Below are positions 1-12,907 of a DNA stretch of 64,000 bases, piece by piece; position 1 is the first letter of the stretch; every line of letters starts with the position of its first letter. Location: positions 1,426,001 to 1,490,000 of the forward strand of contig VIIQ02000002.1 of assembly GCA_007449985.2 (NCBI GenBank). Direction: 5' to 3'. This stretch comes from Desmodesmus armatus (lineage: Eukaryota > Chlorophyta > Chlorophyceae > Sphaeropleales > Scenedesmaceae). The notes beneath the pieces are model-generated. The model was given only the letters and a program-made list of their open reading frames with translations, made no database searches and was not told the DNA's origin. Made by a program: the position numbers and the translations under genes.

Positions 1-571
1 CGCTCTACAGTATATGACGTGCACTACAGAATATGACGTGCGCGTCACCCACCAACCTAGGAGATGAACTAGGCTCCAAAAGAAGATGAATTTCTGCTGC
101 AGCTACAACACCATCAGAGCCCACTGGCCACACATTTAGACATCAATATATGCCATTGACACAATGGCATGCCAATGAAGCGGCAACGTACCCTGGCGCA
201 AATGCCCACAGGCAGGACAGTCCCAGTGTCATGCAGAAACAAGTCATGGCTGACACTCACACTCAATGCGGAAAGAGCGGCAGTGATGTTATACAGGTTT
301 GAACACGCGGTCAGGCTGATTGTGCAACAATCCTGTCAGTGTCAACAATGGTGACGTGCAGCAGCTGCAGTTGCTGACAGACCTTCACAACCAAGGGGGG
401 GCGGACTGCCCAACCCCAACCTGCTGGACATGGACAGTATCAGGGAGCAGAATTCATACAACCTCAAACACCCCCTTCCCAAAACCCCAACACCACGCAC
501 ACATCCATCGATTTGATGGCGCCGCCTGCTCACATCATGGCATGTGACCGGATGATCCCGTCACAACACGT
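1..571. other. 3' flank of the acid phosphatase gene, no gene seen
   Basis: No convincing exon was found in any frame. The stretch lies just beyond the stop codon of the minus-strand phosphatase and probably holds its 3' UTR. A short imperfect direct repeat around TATGACGTGC occurs twice in the first 40 bases. No TGTAA signal (TTACA on the plus strand) was found here, so the transcript may end outside the window. Confidence 0.4.
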
Positions 572-3500
572 TCAAACAGGTGCATGCCTGTTCAAGCTCA
601 CTGGAGTATCCTGCACTCCCACAGTCCGGCCCAGCTGCTGCGGCAGCCCAGCAGCTTTCCGCTGCCTCAGCTTCTGCAGCCACAAGCCACCAATCCCAAC
701 AGCAGCCAACAGTCCGAGCACCACCACAGCACTAATCAGGCCGATCATAGCTACACTCATCTTCCCACTGCCGCTGCTCCCTGCAGCAATACCACCCCTG
801 CCAGACCCTGCTCCTGCAGGATCAACACCCGCTGCCATCAACTGCCGCTCCATGTTCCTTACAGCACATGCCAGCACTTTCTCATTGCTGCAAGCCTCAC
901 ACCACTCCGCACTGCTTTTCAGCGCCTGGGGTTCAGCGATCGCCCTAAAATCCTCCAGGGTGCAGCTGCCGGGACCTGCTAAACCCTCGGCAGCATCGCC
1001 AGCCACTGCACAATGCAGCGGCAGCACTTTGTACGCTGCTTTCGGGCCATCTTGGACCACGGCACGTACCACCAGCTGGCCAGAAGGTGCTTTGTGGAGT
1101 TCAAAGACTAGTACGGCAGCGAGGGAGGGAATCTTGGAGGTCCAGATGTGCTGTGTGCGCTGGCTGGCAGGTACTGCTGCCTGCAGGGCTGACAGCACTC
1201 CCAGCTGAGTGTTGTAGTGGGAAGACACCATGCGCAGCTTGTAGTATGGGGCCTGTAAACAGAGACACACGGCAAGCAGGGGTTGGTATAGTGCAGCATA
1301 TGCGGGAAGCTCATTGGTGATCATGCACAAACTGTGGGGAGGCGCTCATGACCGAAGGGCCATTGAGTGGCCAACTGCTCTATAGTGCAGCCCCTCTGCT
1401 GCTCTGCAGCTGTACCAAGGGACCTTGTATCCCAAAGGCTTCGCGTGAGCTGAGTGACATGACCTGTGTGTTGGCACATACCGTGCAATCAGCCGATAGT
1501 GCGCATACGGTCTGTGGCCACTAGTGAAGTCCCTGCAGTCCCGCCAATCCCCTGCAGCACCATGTGTGTGTGTGTGTAGACACAGGGAGTGCAACCAGCC
1601 AATGCAACCATGTGTGTCAGACCCTTGGACACATGTGTCGTACCTACCTGGCTGCCTGTCAGCACGGCTTGTTCAGCAGTGGCCATGCGCTGCAGTATGT
1701 CACCCAGCAGGGCCCCTCCCAGCAGGTTGCCTGTCAGCTCAGGGGCCATCTTGGAGGTCTCCAGCCACATGGCAAGCTGGTTCACCTGTGAACATCACAG
1801 CAACCACACCGCAGCGGGGACATCAACACACCTACTTTGGGGCGCTAGTCAGAAGAGCCTGGCAGGCAGGCACAAATGCTGCACCGTGCATGTATGTGTA
1901 CCCCGAGGTTATGACTGCGCTGCACCCCGTTCAAATCAGAGTTGGTAACCCAGCACAGTGGGCTGCAGTGTGCAAGTGGTTTGACAGATGCCACACACAT
2001 ACATGCATAGCTGAGGCCGACAACATGCACAGTGCACAGTGCAGAAGGCCCTGCTGGCACTAGGAATGACATCTGCAGCAGTGCAAGCGCTTGAGTACAC
2101 TCACAGCTGCAGTGCCGGCTGACGTACCTCTGCAAAGGTTGCGTTGTCCATGGGTGGCATGGGGTTGCCCACGCCGTAAGTGCGCCACACATTGAAGGAG
2201 TCATACACATCCCACCTGCGACACACCAGCAGTAGGCATGACTGCTGCTTTCCACGGCTGTTGCAGTCTGCTGCTGCACAAAGTGTGACAAAGCATGCTG
2301 TGCTGTGGTACGGTGCCACAGGTTGTGCAGGATCTGCTGTAGTGCCGTTGGAGTGCCCTGCCTATGGAGCTCCGTCACCTCCTCTGCCAAGCTCACCAGG
2401 TTGCAAGGGAAGTGTTTAGCTGAGGTGCCATCTGTTGGACCTGCGGCAGGGCAAGAGAACTCTGAGGCTTACCGGGACAGCATACCATGACTACGGTGGC
2501 AGGCGGGGCTCCTAAACCCTGCTGGCACTGGGGTTCACTGCACCGCCGCTGCCGCTCTATTCCTTACAAACGCCCTGGGCCCGTCAACTGGCCCCACCCC
2601 CACCCCTCTGTATCAGTGTACCTTCTGCCTCAGGGCGACAGTGTCTTCCTCCTTCTGCTTGAATGCATCGCTCCGCAGCCAGGCTGCCAGGCGCTGCTGA
2701 TATGCAGGGCATTTGCTGTAGCCCCTGATCAACCAGTCCTCACTGTCTGATGTGCTATACACAGGAACGGCCTGCAAAGCACAGCAAGAAGCCACAGGAG
2801 AGCCGTTTAAGCTCAGTCGACACTTGTATGCGTGTGGGTTACTGCTGTGCAGCTGGATGCCTTGTGCTGGCCAAGCCGCTTGAGGGCACCAGAACAGTCT
2901 GAGCTTGAAGCACTCCGTCTACTTACAGTGAACTGCACATAAGACACCAAGCTGGCGTCACAGCAATGCGATATGTACGCGTGTTGTATGCTGGCTGCAT
3001 GCTAAGGGACCTCACCTGCAGGACCCCGCTGCTGCTGTTGCTTGATGCAGCAGGAAACACGCCTTTCAGGAAGCTCTCTGCGCTCAGGAGGGTGCGGTCC
3101 AGCCCACTGCTTGCTGCAAGTGTATTGTAGTTGTGGAATCCAACATCAGGCTTGTTGTACACCCCATAATGCTCATGCCCTGGCTCTGACAGGCAGGTTG
3201 CTGGGCGGCTGGCTGCGCAGGTGGGTTGACTGATGTACCGCTGGTGGAAGGCAACACCTGGCAGTTGCACAACAGGGTGCCATATGACATGACTCTTCAT
3301 GCATGAAGAGGGCCGCTGATCAGGGTGCAAAGGCACTGCTGAGAATGGTTAGCAGGAAGGTAGAGCTCAGGTTGACCAGATGCACACTCTCCAGCGCACC
3401 TGCTTCATAGCCCATCTGCCTCCCAGCTGGCAGTATGGTGGGACCCCCTGTTGCGTCGCTCTCTGTCAGCAATGCGGACTTGGGCAGCACGTTGCGAGCT

Positions 3501-3601
3501 CCATGGCGCTGAATGGAGTATGCAAGGATGAGTTCACCATGAGCAGGAACAACGAGAAGAAGGATGGCAGACACCACTGCTGCCAAACATCTGGGTGGCA
3601 T
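572..3601 (-). CDS. Membrane-anchored histidine acid phosphatase-like protein
   Basis: Seven exons: 3601-3400, 3257-3016, 2771-2622, 2440-2397, 2215-2128, 1785-1648, 1252-572. They join in phase to 514 residues. A signal peptide (about 1-22) precedes the RHGAR motif (R32, H33, R36), the phosphate-binding and nucleophile motif of branch-2 histidine phosphatases. DRT at 121-123 matches the second conserved arginine. Near the C-terminus there is one transmembrane helix (about 453-479) and a short basic tail, as in lysosomal/prostatic acid phosphatases, so the catalytic domain should face the lumen or cell exterior. The usual HD proton-donor motif reads S-S-H300-Y-N-T: the histidine is kept and the aspartate is not. 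Family members hydrolyse phosphomonoesters; activity here is uncertain. Start chosen at the ATG directly before the signal peptide; an upstream in-frame ATG at 3700 would put 33 polar residues in front of it. Confidence 0.85.
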
Positions 3602-5136
3602 TTTGGGGCCAGGCAGCTGTTGGTGGGATGCCTGCACAGCAACTGCGTTCGACCAAGGCACTGTGACAGGTTGAAATATCTCCCTGCACCATGGAGTCAA
3701 TGATGATCAACTGGCGAAACGACACAGCTAACACGCACCCCTTGTGGAGGGGCCACGTGACCCCGAGTTTGACTCGAGGCGCAGGCAGGCTTCTTGTCAG
3801 GAAACAACACTAACCATCCTCAAACGTCAACATCATGTTGGATGCATTGCGGCGGTGGAGTACGGGTCTTCAAGATACAGCCTGGCGGCAGTAGCAGACT
3901 GTAGCCTGTGGGCCCATCGCTGCCCAGGCCTACAATGGGTCACTGCATGTCAGCCCTAGCCACTGTTGCTACTTAAAAGCACACTGTGGCCTTTTTCAAA
4001 ATGAAATATAAAACATGCACAGTTATAGGCAGGGCCGCGAGATGCATCAGCGCACGTGAGGGACAGCGTGTCTTCTGCTACACTGGTCTGTGGTGAGTAT
4101 GCTGGGTATTCGGCTACTGTCCTGCCTGCTGCAAGCTTGTGCAACAGCATGGGTCTTTGACCGGTTTTCTCACATGCATCGGTGCCGCCCAGCCCACTAT
4201 CACTGGTTCCAGAGCATGCCTGCTGCGGTGATGCACAGTGCCATGCCAGTCACTGGTGGTGCTTGATGGTGGCCACGCAGTTCACCATTGTGGACAACTT
4301 TTTACATGCAACACAATCAGCACAATCACCAGAATCGTCCCTCACATGACGGAACTGCTGGACGACACAAGCTGCACCTCTCTGCACAACAGACAACTGA
4401 CTGAAACAGGATCATAACTTCTTGACACTGACCATCACAACCATCACACCTGCATGATGCCTGTGAAATCCCAGTAGCACTGGCATGCCGTTGACATGAA
4501 TGTGCATTCTGAAACCGCATCAACAAACACTGTACTGTGCCATCCAATCCAACCAGGTGTATGCAACACAACAGCAGCAACCTGCACGCCTTCTGCTCGA
4601 GTAATGGACCTGCTGTACGTACCACAGTGTCACGCTCATACGCCCTCCAAACGATAGGAGCAAAACTTTGATTCCCACACTCCCATACCCACACAGCTGG
4701 CCAAGACATAACCTGCTGGAGATGTCATCACCCTGTTGGCCGCAGCGCGTCAGGGCCTTTGTAGCCCAACAGGCAGGCTTTGTTATATCCCAATCCCTTA
4801 CAGCACGACATGCCACTGCTCACACTCCCTACACCCACACCCTGTCACAGGGCCACTGCACTGCCTAGAGCCCCTCCACTGCCTCGCTGCTGTCACAATC
4901 AAACAGGGTATGCGTCACTCCCCTCTGATGCGAGGGAGGTTATGCCTTACTCTCCCCGATCTTGACAGAAAGATGCACCTGCAGCTGTGGTGACAACAGC
5001 ACCCACCCATCCCTCCCACCACACGACTGCCCTTGCAACCACACACCGTTTTTGATTGCACTGCATTGCGGCTGCCTCACAACAGACCACACAAGCACTC
5101 CTCACCCCTCAGAACACAAACTGCAGTATGCCGTCC
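3602..5136. other. Intergenic: phosphatase promoter and kinase 3' UTR
   Basis: Both flanking genes are on the minus strand, so this 1.5 kb should hold the 5' region of the phosphatase (near 3602) and the 3' UTR of the ABC1 kinase (near 5136). TTACA at 4798-4802 reads TGTAA on the minus strand, 335 bases beyond the kinase stop, and is a reasonable poly(A) signal. I see no exon with protein-like composition. Confidence 0.4.
4798..4802 (-). terminator. Candidate TGTAA poly(A) signal of the ABC1 kinase gene
   Basis: TGTAA on the minus strand, 335 bases past the kinase stop codon. TGTAA is the usual poly(A) signal of chlorophycean algae. A pentamer can occur by chance, so position is the only support. 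Confidence 0.35.
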
Positions 5137-8100
5137 CTACTGCCCACCGCGCTGCTGCTGTTGCCGCTGCATCTCGCTCAGAATTGCCAGTGGCGTCAGC
5201 ACCGCCAGCAGCGGCGCAGCAGCCAACCCTGTGATCAGCTGGCCCATGTTAGTGGGCTGCCAGCTGGCACCACCACTCCTCACTCCCCCATCCGCGCCAC
5301 CGAACGCAGACATCCCCAAAGCACCAAACGGCTGCTGCTTCTGGCCCTGCTGTGCCATCCGGCCAAACTGGTTGTAGGTACTCGAGCTAGAGCTGCTATA
5401 TGCCCAGCTGCTGAAGCGGCCAGCCGAGGCTGAAGGTCCTGGGGCAGCACCAAACGGCCCACTGCCTGGCATGAATCCCAGTGCTGCCATCGCAATCGCC
5501 TCCTCCTGCTGCTCGGCCGTCATAGACCCGAGCACCGGCAGCGATTCGGACGCCCGCTGCACCACACGCCGCACAAACGTGCGCACAAACATCTCCCCCG
5601 TGTGCTGCAGCCCAGGCAGCAGCTCCGGCAGTAGCGGCCGCAGCTCCTCTGCCACGCTGGCAGCACCACTGACAGCCTCTACAGCCGCCGCTGCTGCGCT
5701 GCGCCCGTCCAGCACGGCAGGCTGCACCATGCCCCTCAGGCTGGGCCTGCTCCCGCTGCTGCCAGCAGTGGTGCTGAACACCATGCCTGCTGCAGGGTTG
5801 CTGCCGCCGCTGACACCCACTGCCGCAGCATCTGCACCCTGCAGGCGCTGCACTAGCTGGAAAATGCCCCTGACAACACCTAGGGCCTCCTCATCTTCTG
5901 GGGTGAGTGCCACAGCAGGGGCCAGGCGAGCCATGAGCTCCAAGGGCCCAGTGAACGGCAGCAGGAAGGGCCGCAGGGGCCCAGCGGCCTCGAGACTGGA
6001 CATGGCCAGCGCGACAGGGGCAGAGCCCAGCACTAACCGCAGCGTCTCTGAGAGAGCCTCGCGGGAGAGAGCGTCCACCGCTGCTACCAACTCCTCGACT
6101 AGGAGCTCCTGCACGTAGCTTCCCTTGCGGCTGAACACTGCCAGCAGCGCATCCTTTGCTGCTGGGCTCAGGGTGCCACTGGGTGCGGCTGCAGGGCTGC
6201 CTGCTGCCATGGCAAAGGCTGGGACCGGGGCTGCTGATGCTGCCACTGGGATGGAGAAGCTGCCGCTGCTGGTGCTGACTGCGGCTGTTGGTGTGCGCAC
6301 GGGCTGCGCGAGAGCTGGTGCTGCGCCTGCTGCTAGGCCGTCTGTGGTGTAGGCACTGAAAGCATCCGACAAGCGGATCAACCTGTGTGCAGGCAAGGAA
6401 ACAGCCAAACGCCATTCAGTCGACGCGGTACAACATCCACGGTGCATGTACAACACTGCCAAAGCTGTCGTGGTGCAAGACACAATGTCACCATCAGTGA
6501 TGCCCCCCACAACGAACAGAGCAGCACGGATGGCGTGTTTTCTGGAACAAAAAAAACCAGCACCTTCTGCGCAGTGTCACCAGGGCCCCTTGGCTCACCT
6601 GTCCACGTCCAGGCGAGACTTGTTGCCATACAGCACGTCCTTCAATGCCTGCCTCACACGCGGGTCATCATCAGCCAGTAGCCGCCTGGCCAGGTACGGG
6701 AAGCACTCCTGCAGGGGCAAGGACGCAGGTGGCACAGGCGAACAGGCAGGCAGCATACGCCTTAGTCCCCAGCACACAGGTCCAACCCACACTGCAGACT
6801 GGCCGCACAGCACCACCTAAGCAAGACAGCTTTATTTAGCAAGCACGCTGGTATCGCAGGTTGTGTGAGACCATGAGGCAGGCCGACGATAAATGCCGCC
6901 ACACCGCTGATGCAGGCGCTAGCAACTGCTAACACCGTCGGTGTGACCTCAGGTGTGACTCATCAACACAGAAATGCACATACCTGCACAATGGAGTAGT
7001 CTGGGTCCACTGTGAGAGCGATGCCCTCGATGACACTGAAGGCGCGCAGGATGAGCGCAAAGAAGGGTGGGATGGAGAAGGGGTAGGTCTTGCCCAGTGT
7101 CTCCAGCTCAGCCATCACTGGGGGAGGGAAAAACAGACACCCGGACAGTCACACGGAGCAGTAGGGGCGACTGAGCTCAAGGCCGGCATACCGAGGTTGT
7201 TTGTGATATACAGAACAGAAGTCACCAAGGACCATTGGGAGCTTCCTGCCCTGGTGTGAACAAGTGCTGACAGTGACAGGCTGTATGTACATACTCCATG
7301 CTGGTTCTGCAGGACGTCCTGAAGCGGCCCCATTTCAGGGCAACTCGCAGACTGTTGCCACCTGCACACTGACTGACCTGCGTCGATGTTGAGCTTTGTC
7401 GCACCGCCCCCGCCAGACAGCTGTACGAGGATGCGCCCCAAGGGTCCTGCCATCTCCTTCAGCACCTCATCCCCCACCTCCTCAGGGATGAACCCAAGCC
7501 TCTGCAGGTCATACGCCAGCTTGTCCCAGTCCTGCAGCAGCCACAGTGCAATAGTGCGATAGCAGAGCAAGACGGTTGAGCAGGCATTGGTGTGTGACGG
7601 CAGACGCGCAGGGGACTGCGCCTGTGTTGGAGGCAGCTGCAACGAAGTACTTCACTGGAGCTGCGCGTCCTCCAACACCAACGTATGTGAGCCAGCACAG
7701 GACGGTTGCTGCTTACTCTAGACTAGCTCACAGTATGCATGTGGACATGGCCCCACACCACACTGGCATGTTGCTGGGGTACACAACCCCCTTGCTACTC
7801 AGCCTCACTACTCATGTCTGTTGCCTGCTATGGTTGCCGCCCTGGGCACAGATGAAGAACATGCTCACCGATCGATAGTCGCTGTGCCGGTGGCTTACCT
7901 GTGTGGTGAGGTGGGCGATGTACTCAAACAGGGCGATGCGCTGTGTGGGTGTCACCTCCGTCATCAGGCCAAAGTCCAGCACACAGATCTTCCCATCCTC
8001 TGCATACATAGCAGACGAGGCACAACACGCAGCACTTTGCATTGTGAGTGCGTCGCTGACCACCGAAAAACAAAACAACAGCCGTTGGACCGTTGAAGAG

Positions 8101-11100
8101 CACAATGATACACACACTAGGCACGAACAATTCAAAGAAGCTGCAGCAGCTGGACCTCCCTGCTTGCCGATCCAACAATTGCGCGTCACAGTGCACACCT
8201 GTACGGATGAGGTTGCCGGGGTGTGGGTCGGCGTGCAGCAGTCCAGTATCCAGCAGCTGGATAAGGTAGGCGGACAGCAGCGTGTTGCACAGCTCACGGA
8301 TGTCTGACGCACGGCTCTCACTCAGCTTCTCACCTGTGCAACAAATGGCGGGAAAGACAACAGCAGCAGTTGAAAGTCAACCCCCTGATATGGATACCGA
8401 CCTCAAGTGATGGGATGAGCTCAGAGGCCTATCTCAGATGTTGAACACTATGCTGAGCTGTGATGTATGACACTGTACAACGTCCAAGCAAGACTGTTGA
8501 CAAATGCTCAGTTACCCATATTGCTCAGCTGACACTCACCGTCCACCCATGCAGTTGTCAGCACTGTGTCGTTGCTGAGGTCGTGCAGCACGTCAGCTGT
8601 CACCACCCCATTCACACCAGCGTCAGCCATCTGCTGCCTGCAAACAGTGCACAATGCACACGGCAGACACAACACGTCAGCGGCTGTCAACAGGCTGGCC
8701 TTGGCTACATGAGTGCTTGACATGAACTCCCCCTCGCAATTTGCTGTTACAGGACATTCCTTTGATCTCTTCGTGGGCGAGTGTGGGTATCTAGGCTGAC
8801 CCCTCAGGCTGAAGGTTCAAGCTTCACCCCCAGCCCGCAGGCAGCCGATGACCAGAGCAGAATCCACACCAGCGCGCCGACTGTGCGCACCACTATGGTC
8901 CGCAGGACACACCTGAAGAGCTCAGCATTGGCTGCCTCCCTGTGGTAATCCATCTCATGCAGGAAGCGCACGGCCCATGTGTCAATCAACGCAGGCCAGT
9001 CGGTGGTGACGTCCGGCATGGCGCTGATGCTGGCAGCCGCCTGACGCATCAGGTACAGGTCCAGACACACCTGCACAACGCACGAGACAAATTTCCATTT
9101 GTCATGCATTGATGCATCACATTTGACGGCCCGACTCAACTGCGTTGCAAGCTCGATGTCTTGAACACAGCACAGTACCGCCAACGCGCATGCCGGCAGC
9201 ATCACCTACACGCGCCCAGTCACCAAAGGTCCCATCCACCCAGCACGTTGTGGGTCCCAGTGCTGTACAAGGGCACACCACTCACTAGCGCTTGAACCCC
9301 GCTAGCATCCCAAGAATGCAGCTAGCATGCATGCCATGACACTCCAGCTGCATACAGCATGTCCCTGCCAGGGCCCCTCCCTCACCTGCTCCAGCACTTG
9401 GGGGCGCTGCACCTTCACAGCCACCTCGCCGCCCCCAAACTGCGGCCGCAGCTGCGCCTTGTACACCTGGCCCAGGCTGGCTGCTGCCACTGGGCGGGGG
9501 CTGATGTAGGAGAACACCTCGTCAGCAGGACAGCCAAAAGCAGCAGCCATGGCCTGCACACGCGCACAGACACAGCGACATGTCACACACGTAAGTACAC
9601 CCCTGATGTTTGCTCAAGCATTTGTGAGATACTGCTGGTTCGCATGAACCATATGACTCGCACCCGGCTGACGAAGCAAGCACAAGGGTGTCGACTGAGG
9701 GTGTGGGCACTGGTTACCTGTACCACATACTATGGTGGGCCCTTGCCCTTGCACACCAGCACAGCAGCTGCAAGGGCGTGGGTGCTACACATGCATACTG
9801 TACTGCTGATCACGATACGCAGTGACCAGTCCTGCAGAGCATGTACCTACCTCTTTGGCCTGGTCGCAGGGGAACGGGGGTACCCTGTCCTGCAGCAGCT
9901 GGATCTGTGTGAAGTACTGAGGGGACAGCAGGTCCACACGAGTGGACAGAGCCTGAGCCACCTTGACATACGCAGGCCCCAGCCGCTCAATCGCACCACG
10001 CAGCTGCACAGCACGCCCTGGCTCGTTCGCCTGCAGCACACACGACAGCCGCACACACAGCAGCAAGGATGAATACAGCGCCCAAAAGGCTGCCCACCCC
10101 TCACAAAGCATGAGCATGCACCACTGCATGTTCCAATGCACCAACAGAAGTATTTTGCATCTGGCGACGTTAGCCTGATGCGCACACCATCAGTCATTGG
10201 CCAGGAGCAGCAGCTGCCTGTGCCACCACATCCAGCAGGCCGCCAGCCGGCAAAGTAAAGACTGGTGCTGATACCGCTGCTGGTGCCGCTAGCCCTGCTG
10301 CTTCAAGCCTCAGAAGCGCTAGTGCTCCCCACCCACCTGGACCCTGTTGGTGGCAAAGTCACCCAGCAGGTTGAGTCCAAAGCCAGCCATCTCAATCGCC
10401 AGCTGCAGGGAGCGCTGTGCCACCAGCACAGGCCGCCTCTTGAAGTATGCCTCCACAGCTGCAGGATCATACTCATGTGTCAGATCCCGTGCTGACGCAT
10501 CGTCCCTGCCGCCCGCAACTGCATCCGCAGGAGGCACCGACGCTGCCACAGCTGCCAGAGCGCCAGCTGCCACCAGGCACAGGGTTGGGAAGCTGTAGCC
10601 GCCTGCCCCGGTCTCTGGCAGGTGCTGCAGGGTCTGGGCCAGCTGCAGGAGGACCCCCTGAAGCTGCTGTGCAGTGCTGGACACTGCAGCGGCCTGCTCG
10701 TGCACTGTGCTGGCCCCTTGTGAGAGGCTGCTGCTGACGTCTGAGGGCAGCTGGGCAACAGCAGAGGCTGACAGCACCTGCAGTGATGCGGCCAAAGCCT
10801 GCATGTTGGCTTTGGCAGCTGCTCCAACACCTGCAAAGCCCTGAGTACTGAGGGTGGCGCTGACGCTGCCCAGGATGCTGCTGCTCATGTTGCCCAGGAC
10901 TGCAGGGGTGCTGCCCATGTCGATGCTGGGGGTGTTGAAGCTCAGACTGTCAGCGGCAGACTGCAGACTGCTGGCGAGAGCGTCGACAGCAGTTTGCAGC
11001 CAGGACAGCACTGCCTGAGTGCCAAAGTGTGGCTGCAGGGTGCTGTCACCGCTGTTCAGCTCCTGCAGTTGCGCCAGCAGCAGCTGCAGCTGTTGCTGCG

Positions 11101-12044
11101 TCTGTTGAGGCAGCAATGAGAGTGCATCAAAAGCACCTGCTGCTGCACCTGCGCTGGCACTGATGCTGCTGGTGATGCCTTCCAGGATGTTGGGGCCTCC
11201 TTCTTGGGGCAGCTGCAGGTCTAGAAACTGCACAGAGGGCAGCTGCACAGATGGCAGCTCAGGCATCTGAAGCATCTGGGGTATCTGCACTGAGGGGGCT
11301 GCAAATTGTGGCAGCTCCATGGAAGGCAGCTGAGAAGGCAGGGTGCTGGGGAGCTGAGGCACCTCTGGCAGGTGGACCGATGGTGCTTGCTGCTGCACGG
11401 CCTGCTCAGCACGCTGCAGGAACTGCGCTGCCAGCCTGCTGCCGAAGTGTGGCTCCAGCTGCTGTTGGACCGCGATGACAGCGCCGCTGGTGCTGCTAGA
11501 GCTGCTGCTGGCGGTGCTGGTGGCATCTGTGGCTGCAAGCTGCGCTAGCAGCTGCTGGGCTGCAGGACTGAGACCACTGCTGCAGGCAACACAAAACGGC
11601 AGATGTTGTGGCTGGTGTAGATTGCAGCAACATCAGCGCTGTAAGGTGTTGCTCAACATGTGATGGCATTCAAGAACAAAGCATCAGGCCTTTTAGATTG
11701 CGCGAGAGCAAATGCACCAGTAATGAGAGACACCACAAGCCTCATGAGCTTGTGGAGAGAGGATCTAGCCCTGACCACCCTCCAACCCCAAGCATTAGGG
11801 TGCTGAACGCACCTGCCACCTGCTGCACCGGGCATAGCACGAACCACATGTGGGCCCCTTGCTGTCCGTCCTTTGCCTGGCGCCGCAGTGTGCCTGTGGG
11901 CCAACATGAGACAGCAAGCAGTGTGTGGTAGGTGAGGTGCAGGATACTTGAGACCCACAGCGGCCTACGCCGCGGTGAAATAACTTCACGTTACCTTTGT
12001 AGTCCATGCGTGCCTGATGCAAGGCGCTGCGAGGGCACCTGCAT
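5137..12044 (-). CDS. ABC1/UbiB-family atypical kinase, ABC1K1 (PGR6)-like, plastid type
   Basis: Twelve exons: 12044-11995, 11579-10337, 10030-9851, 9553-9386, 9070-8913, 8637-8540, 8333-8199, 7999-7899, 7531-7378, 7117-6984, 6708-6599, 6382-5137; 1258 residues in phase. Hallmarks in order: KxGQ-like motif as K454-V-A456-Q, Ala-rich loop AAAS (514-517), lysine in AVKVQRP (K538), HADPHPGN (D668, N673), LDFG (D686). The sequence after the kinase core and the C-terminal segment fit plant ABC1K1/PGR6 better than mitochondrial COQ8. ABC1K1 is a plastoglobule kinase acting in plastoquinone/prenyl-lipid metabolism. About 400 extra residues precede the family domain: Gln/Ala-rich, with repeated LPS/QLP motifs and a hydrophobic stretch just before the [10 protein letters not shown] segment. 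The first exon is tentative: the frame stays open upstream towards 12140 and no clear transit peptide is seen. ABC1K3 is the alternative clade. Confidence 0.88.
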
Positions 12045-12907
12045 GCTGACTTGCTGCTGAATGGTGCTGACTGATGAATGGGTGCGTTCAATCAGGGCAA
12101 GCAGCAACGCAGAGCTGTGTGCGTACGGAACCCTTGACGCTGTGCACAGTCACAATCACTTGCAGGTTTCCAGGATAATCATGTGTTGAGTGGCAGTTAC
12201 GAACCACCAAGGCCTTGCAGAATTGTAAGCACATCTCGCCCCGAACGCAGCAGCAAGAGACGTTCACCCTCATGTTTACTCCTGGCAGGAGCTCCCTGGT
12301 ATCTTGGGGTTTCAACAGGGGGTCCGCCACAGCCTGGCAGGTTCAGGTGACCAACCCCATACTGTAGCTGCCCTGTTGCCCATATGCCACGGACAACCTC
12401 ATGCAAGTTTGTAAAAGCAGTTTTAATACAAGTGAAACACGCACCCTCTCCCCTCTGGCCATCAGTAGGAGCCCTGCAATAATGCAAGCTTATCCATGAA
12501 TCCAATGTTTGCCAACACTGGCAACAGAACTGAGAAAAACCTCAGACAGCAGTATTACTGTAGTGAATTCCCATCATGTTACTAACGGTGATCGGGGTGC
12601 TGTCTAGCGTGCAAAGCGTGATGTGGCACGGCTCACGTTTCCGACACGTAAACTGACCTGTCTATGACATGTCCGACAACCGAATGGGCACGAAAGCATG
12701 ATCCTCACACTCAAGAGTCTGTGTAAGCTTACGAGGTTACGGTTGTCACAAATTTGTCATCCATTCGGCTGGGTCTGCACTTACTGCCCTTACTGTCGCC
12801 TGCTTCTCTTGCCGTTGTTTGCTAGCCTGGCAGCCGTTGTCGGACAGGGCAGGGAGCGTTTTTGGTCATACAGCCTGTCCTTTCAATTTGCTTGCTGCTG
12901 CCTCTCA
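12045..12907. promoter_or_regulatory. Shared 5' region of ABC1 kinase (-) and BOU-like carrier (+)
   Basis: The two genes are head to head. The 0.86 kb between their proposed start codons is less GC-rich than the coding exons (clearly so near 12500-12760), as expected for promoter and 5' UTR sequence. It may also contain an unresolved upstream exon of the kinase around 12045-12140. No specific binding site was recognised. Confidence 0.45.

Noticed and set aside
1489..1560. Extra exon between exons 6 and 7 of the phosphatase
   Set aside because: Its in-phase reading meets a stop or needs a poor donor, while joining 1648 directly to 1252 is in phase and gives normal family spacing.
1918..1952. 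GTTCAAATC motif resembling a tRNA T-loop
   Set aside because: Flanking bases do not form a T-stem and no acceptor pairing exists; it lies inside a phosphatase intron.
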